Made by a program: the position numbers and the translations under genes. From JABDQZ01 sp963801985 (GTDB lineage Bacteria > Pseudomonadota > Gammaproteobacteria > Chromatiales > Chromatiaceae), in contig CAWDGV010000009.1 of assembly GCA_963801985.1 (NCBI GenBank), positions 62,001 to 126,000 of the forward strand: a stretch of DNA of 64,000 bases, in the 5' to 3' direction. Position 1 is the first letter of the stretch; the number at the start of each line of letters is the position of its first letter. The notes under the pieces were generated by a model that worked only from the letters and a program-made list of their open reading frames with translations, made no database searches and was not told the DNA's origin. Positions 62,999 to 64,000 of the stretch are shown in pieces.

Positions 62999-64000
62999 AT
63001 GAATACGCATTACCTTTCATCCCTATTCACACCCAAATCACTGGTATTGTTTGGTGCCAGTGACCGGAAAAATTCAGTTGGCCAGGTTGTTTTTCAGAAT
63101 ATTCTCAGCTCCGGATTCCAGGGCCAGGTGTATGCAGTTAACCCCAAACACAAGCAGGTCCAGGGACAAAAGGCCTTTGCCTCTTTAATGGATATTGATA
63201 AAAACATCGAGCTTGCGATTGTAGCAACACCGGCCAAGACAGTGCCCGATATCGTCAAGGCCTGCGGTGAGCATGGCATCAAGATGATGCTGATCATGTC
63301 TGCAGGATTTCGCGAAACCGGCCAGGCAGGTCGAAAACTTGAAGACCAGGTTACCCAGATTGCGAGGAATTATGGCATTCGTCTGATGGGACCCAACTGC
63401 CTCGGTATTATCCGACCCGAACAAAAGCTGAATGCCACCTTTGGCTACAATAATGCCAGGCCGGGTAACATCGCCTTTGTTTCCCAGTCAGGTGCCATCT
63501 GCACAGCGATTCTTGACTGGGCTGAAATGAATGGCATCGGATTTTCCGCCGTGGTTTCTACCGGTATCTCCGCTGATCTTGATTTTGGCGACTATCTCGA
63601 TTACCTGGTTTCAGACCCTTTAACCAAAAGCATTTTGCTCTATATCGAGGGTATCAAGGATTCACGCCGTTTCATGAGCAGCCTGCGTGCAGCAGCCCGT
63701 ATTAAGCCCGTCATCGTGTTAAAAGTTGGTCGCCATGCTGCCGGTGCCGAGGCTTCCATGTCACACACAGGAGCACTTGTTGGCAGTGATGAAACTTTCT
63801 CCGCCGCGCTGTCCCGTTCAGGCGTATTACGGGTTGATTCAATCACCCAGCTTTTTTCAGCCGCCAAGGCCCTTTCCTCGCCCCGTTTTCGTGGCAAGGC
63901 TGAGCAGCTGGTCATCATCACCAATGGCGGCGGTCCCGGTGTCATGGCTGCTGACAGGGCAGCTGACCTGGGCATTGAACTGAGCACTTTGAGCCCGGAA
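62999..64000 (+). CDS. NDP-forming acyl-CoA synthetase-like / protein acetyltransferase (Pat-type) N-terminal part
   Basis: 334 codons open to the window edge. The CoA-binding Rossmann-like domain begins SLVLFGASDRKNSVGQVV (about 13-30) and the ligase-CoA domain has MGPNCLGI and VSQSGAICTAI. The segment GAEASMSHTGALVG (about 247-260) resembles the catalytic-His region of ADP-forming acetyl-CoA synthetases. Whether it ends in an ATP-grasp/GNAT fusion (PatZ/Pka) cannot be seen. It is divergent from a deacetylase-family gene. Confidence 0.85.
   Translation, partial: MNTHYLSSLFTPKSLVLFGASDRKNSVGQVVFQNILSSGFQGQVYAVNPKHKQVQGQKAFASLMDIDKNIELAIVATPAKTVPDIVKACGEHGIKMMLIMSAGFRETGQAGRKLEDQVTQIARNYGIRLMGPNCLGIIRPEQKLNATFGYNNARPGNIAFVSQSGAICTAILDWAEMNGIGFSAVVSTGISADLDFGDYLDYLVSDPLTKSILLYIEGIKDSRRFMSSLRAAARIKPVIVLKVGRHAAGAEASMSHTGALVGSDETFSAALSRSGVLRVDSITQLFSAAKALSSPRFRGKAEQLVIITNGGGPGVMAADRAADLGIELSTLSPE

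Noticed and set aside
1..64000. CRISPR array, prophage or insertion sequence
   Set aside because: No regularly spaced repeats, transposase or integrase motifs, or phage structural genes were seen anywhere in the window.

Overview
The window is a 64 kb piece of a gammaproteobacterial chromosome of moderate GC content. The left end keeps an order familiar from gammaproteobacteria (carA-carB-greA, yhbY, rlmE-ftsH-folP). The tRNA set Gly(GCC)/Cys(GCA)/Leu(UAA) matches the E. coli glyW-cysT-leuZ set. A cbbY-type phosphatase, a fused SAT/APS-kinase-like protein, porin-cytochrome genes and a V-type ATPase suggest a metabolically versatile, possibly sulfur-oxidising or autotrophic relative of the Chromatiales. 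That lineage guess is inference; no rRNA or marker phylogeny was possible.

Layout. 1-9.1 kb: housekeeping genes mostly on the minus strand (folP fragment, ftsH, rlmE, greA, carBA, trxC), with yhbY on plus and a nested palindrome beside greA. 9.2-18.8 kb: a cnoX/ybbN-like chaperedoxin, an unknown protein, a CPA2 antiporter, cysZ, an aminotransferase, cbbY, dksA-gluQ, a truncated haemoglobin and a diguanylate cyclase. 18.8-28.2 kb: sugar-phosphate genes (pgm, manC, manB), an acyl desaturase, the sat/cysC-like fusion with cysQ, and uppP. 28.3-30.1 kb: three tRNA genes, with a flagellin gene between Gly and Cys and a group I intron splitting the Leu(UAA) anticodon. 30.1-31.8 kb: umuDC. 31.9-38.5 kb: a His-rich secreted protein, an octaheme and a decaheme cytochrome c, an MtrB-like porin and an FNR-like regulator with a matching site in front of it. 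38.5-47.1 kb: c-di-GMP and chemotaxis genes, including a binding-protein/GGDEF-EAL pair, interspersed with gene remnants. 47.4-49.5 kb: a HerA/YjgR-like ATPase and an AlkB-like dioxygenase. 49.7-60.0 kb: a complete nine-gene V/A-type ATPase operon followed by a CBS protein and an ion permease. 60.0-64.0 kb: a DUF4202 protein, a remnant gene, a possible small RNA, a cold-shock protein with a long leader, an RRM protein, a histone-deacetylase-like protein and the start of a divergent NDP-forming acyl-CoA synthetase.

The most notable signals are: (1) a 255-nt group I intron inserted after U34 of tRNA-Leu(UAA) in a tRNA set that also carries an inserted flagellin gene; (2) a SAT-APS kinase fusion whose ATP-sulfurylase active-site motifs are substituted while the kinase P-loop is intact; (3) an FNR-linked octaheme/decaheme/porin module; (4) a V-type ATPase operon coupled to a CBS protein and an ion permease; (5) a GTTC-N7-GTTC direct repeat, the alphaproteobacterial SOS-box pattern, in front of umuDC; (6) three small decayed genes; (7) orphan structured elements at 14847-14922 and 60997-61062.
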